Assembly: GCA_023409175.1 (NCBI GenBank)
Contig: JAEYIG010000112.1
Coordinates: 1-6,235 of the forward strand
DNA length: 6,235 nt
Direction of reading: 5' to 3'
Source of the DNA: Pseudomonadota bacterium
GTDB taxonomy: Bacteria > Pseudomonadota > Gammaproteobacteria > Burkholderiales > Burkholderiaceae_D
Below the pieces are notes generated by a model. That model saw only the letters and a program-made list of their open reading frames with translations. It had not been told where the DNA came from and did not search any database. Shown here piece after piece: positions 5,064-6,235 of the stretch. Each line of letters starts with the position of its first letter. Position 1 is the first letter of the stretch. A program made the translations under genes and the position numbers.

Positions 5064-6235
5064 TCAGAAGCGGGCCGAGAGCGAAACGGCAAAGGTACGG
5101 CCCAAACCGGTGGCAAGCTCAAGCGGGTTGGTATACATCGTGCTGGCGGACGCTGGGCTGACATCGAATGCGCTTGCCGTGCTTTCGAAATAACGCCGGT
5201 TCAGGAGGTTCAGGACGGAAGCGGTCAGGGTGAATGTCTTGTCGATTTTCCAGTTGACGTATCCGTCATAAACGGCATATCCGCCGGGTTTGAAGTATTT
5301 CTGGTCGCTGACCCGGTCTATGCCTTTTGAAAAGGTGCCCATAAGCTGGGTGGACAGGCCGTATTTCGGCATCTCGTATTTGACGCCGAGCACACCGGAT
5401 AAGGGAGACGCGCCATCGAATGGGACATAATTGCCGCTGTTCAGGTTTTTTTGCTTGCCGTGCTGGAGGACGGCGCTACCGTTCAAGGTCCAGTTCCGGG
5501 CGACCTGCCATTCCGCGGATGCCTCGAAGCCCCAGAGCTTGACCTTGTCGAGGTTCTGGGACGTGTAGTAGTTGGTGCCGGGCACTTCCTTGCGGCTCTG
5601 GATGAAGTTGGTGTAATCGCTGTAAAAGGCACCGACCGAGAACCAGCCTTTGTCGAATTGTCCCCTGAATCCGGCGTCAAGCGATTTGACTTCTTCCGGT
5701 TTGAGGTCCGGGTTAGGGATCATTTCGATTGTTCCCATTGAGGCGGTGTAGTAGAGCTGTTCGGCTGTCGGCATCTTGAAACCTTCGGCATAGCGGCCAT
5801 AGACAGAATACTGATCAGTCAGTTTGAAGAGCGTTCCAAGTTGCGGCAGCCATTTCGTCTCGGAGATTTTCTTTGGCTCCTTTCCGGCTATGGACGAGTA
5901 ATGCGGGCTGTTTTCCGGTTCAAGGGAATAGTAGGCGCGCCTTACGCCCGGAATGATTTTGAAGCGGTCATTGAACAGCTTGATTTCATCCTGCACGTAA
6001 AAGTCGGCCCGGGTCGTCGTCGTGTCGACAAAGGTGCTGGTCGTGGTGTTCGTTGTTATGCCGGTGGACAGGTTTGTCGAGGTGCTTTTCCGAAGGAAAT
6101 CGGTATCGGTTTTGTCACCCTGAAAGCCATACGTCAGCTTGTGTCTTGACGGGCCAAAATCAAAACTGGAGGTCAGCTGGATGTCGGCCTGATAGAAGTC
6201 CTGGTTGTACTCGGAATTCTGGGTGGCGTAAAAAT
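5064..6235 (-). CDS. TonB-dependent outer-membrane receptor, haem/haemoglobin type, N-terminal part outside window
   Basis: This is the C-terminal 389 residues of a 22-strand outer-membrane beta-barrel that imports a ligand using TonB energy. The frame is open to the right edge of the window. The GTG at 5996 is an internal Val in the barrel motif FYVQDEIKLFNDRF (fragment residues 78-91), not a start. Features of the haemoglobin/transferrin/lactoferrin receptor family are YAEGFKMPTAEQLYY (148-162), IPNPDLKPEEVKSLDAG (172-188), YSDYTNFIQ, and the strand LDKVKLWGFEASAEW. The protein ends in GLGRTFAVSLSARF, with the terminal Phe required for outer-membrane assembly. The plug domain and TonB box lie outside. 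Full family members are about 650-750 aa, so roughly half is seen. The FRAP/NPNL box of classical haem receptors appears in altered form (FKMPT for FRAPT), so the ligand may not be haemoglobin itself. It is the first visible gene of the minus-strand unit. Confidence 0.92.
   Translation of the reverse strand, partial: FYATQNSEYNQDFYQADIQLTSSFDFGPSRHKLTYGFQGDKTDTDFLRKSTSTNLSTGITTNTTTSTFVDTTTTRADFYVQDEIKLFNDRFKIIPGVRRAYYSLEPENSPHYSSIAGKEPKKISETKWLPQLGTLFKLTDQYSVYGRYAEGFKMPTAEQLYYTASMGTIEMIPNPDLKPEEVKSLDAGFRGQFDKGWFSVGAFYSDYTNFIQSRKEVPGTNYYTSQNLDKVKLWGFEASAEWQVARNWTLNGSAVLQHGKQKNLNSGNYVPFDGASPLSGVLGVKYEMPKYGLSTQLMGTFSKGIDRVSDQKYFKPGGYAVYDGYVNWKIDKTFTLTASVLNLLNRRYFESTASAFDVSPASASTMYTNPLELATGLGRTFAVSLSARF
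6012..6086 (-). repeat. Thr/Ser-rich low-complexity segment in the receptor, encoded in part by a triplet repeat
   Basis: Fragment residues 50-74 of the receptor contain 13 Thr and 4 Ser among 25 residues, ending in four consecutive Thr. Those are encoded by three ACG codons and one ACC (plus strand GTCGTCGTCGTG, 6013-6024). It lies between two barrel strands (HKLTYGFQGD before, FYVQDEIKLF after), which suggests an extracellular loop. Composition and position are seen; surface exposure is inferred. Confidence 0.65.

Noticed and set aside
4340..5161. 273-codon open frame on the plus strand opposite the chaN-family gene
   Set aside because: Its translation shows no recognisable domain, and the opposite strand carries a clear conserved family with a ribosome binding site. 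It is a shadow frame of GC-rich coding DNA.
5054..5164. Longer chaN-family start at 5164
   Set aside because: The extra 37 residues are read entirely from the 3' end of the receptor gene and the intergenic gap, show no proper signal peptide, and the ATG at 5053 has a good ribosome binding site.
5064..5996. Receptor gene starting at the GTG at 5996
   Set aside because: The frame continues open upstream to the window edge with barrel-like sequence (FYVQDEIKL spans the GTG), so it is an internal valine.
1..6235. CRISPR arrays, tRNA or rRNA genes, insertion sequences, toxin-antitoxin or phage genes
   Set aside because: No spaced direct repeats, transposase motifs, cloverleaf structures or small paired genes were found in reading both strands; gaps between genes are all under 100 nt.

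Overview
The window reads as ordinary chromosomal DNA of a Gram-negative proteobacterium, most likely a betaproteobacterium (Burkholderiales). The release factor wording (for example [16 protein letters not shown] and [23 protein letters not shown]) is closer to beta- than to enterobacterial RF1 as I remember them. An outer-membrane TonB-dependent receptor and a DsbB confirm a two-membrane cell. The genus is not determinable by eye; an Oxalobacteraceae- or Sutterellaceae-like genome would fit, as a guess. No tRNA, rRNA, CRISPR array, insertion sequence or phage gene was seen.

Left half, plus strand (1-2358): the 3' part of prfA (peptide release factor 1), a 94-nt gap with a small hairpin and a plausible sigma-70 promoter, then dsbB (inner-membrane quinone reductase that reoxidises DsbA), and 6 nt later prmC (methyltransferase that modifies the GGQ glutamine of release factors). 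PrmC and its substrate RF1 are commonly encoded side by side; here dsbB sits between them.

Centre (2359-2421): the two gene blocks converge. The 63-nt gap holds a strong hairpin with a T run on both flanks, so one terminator probably serves both strands.

Right half, minus strand (6235 down to 2422): a compact transcription unit, read right to left. It holds the C-terminal half of a TonB-dependent receptor of the haemoglobin/haem type, a ChaN/DUF399-family putative haem-binding protein starting 10 nt after the receptor stop, and a fused permease-ATPase of the YddA/SbmA/Rv1819c type whose start overlaps the ChaN stop. The spacing implies co-transcription from a promoter right of the window. 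The inferred theme is acquisition of haem or a related tetrapyrrole: outer-membrane entry, a haem-handling protein, and an exporter-fold inner-membrane transporter with no periplasmic binding protein or FecCD-type permease in view. This is the most interesting part of the window, but its substrate is inference.

Coding density is high. The only non-coding stretches are 930-1023, 1486-1491, 2359-2421 and 5054-5063, all under 300 nt and described below.
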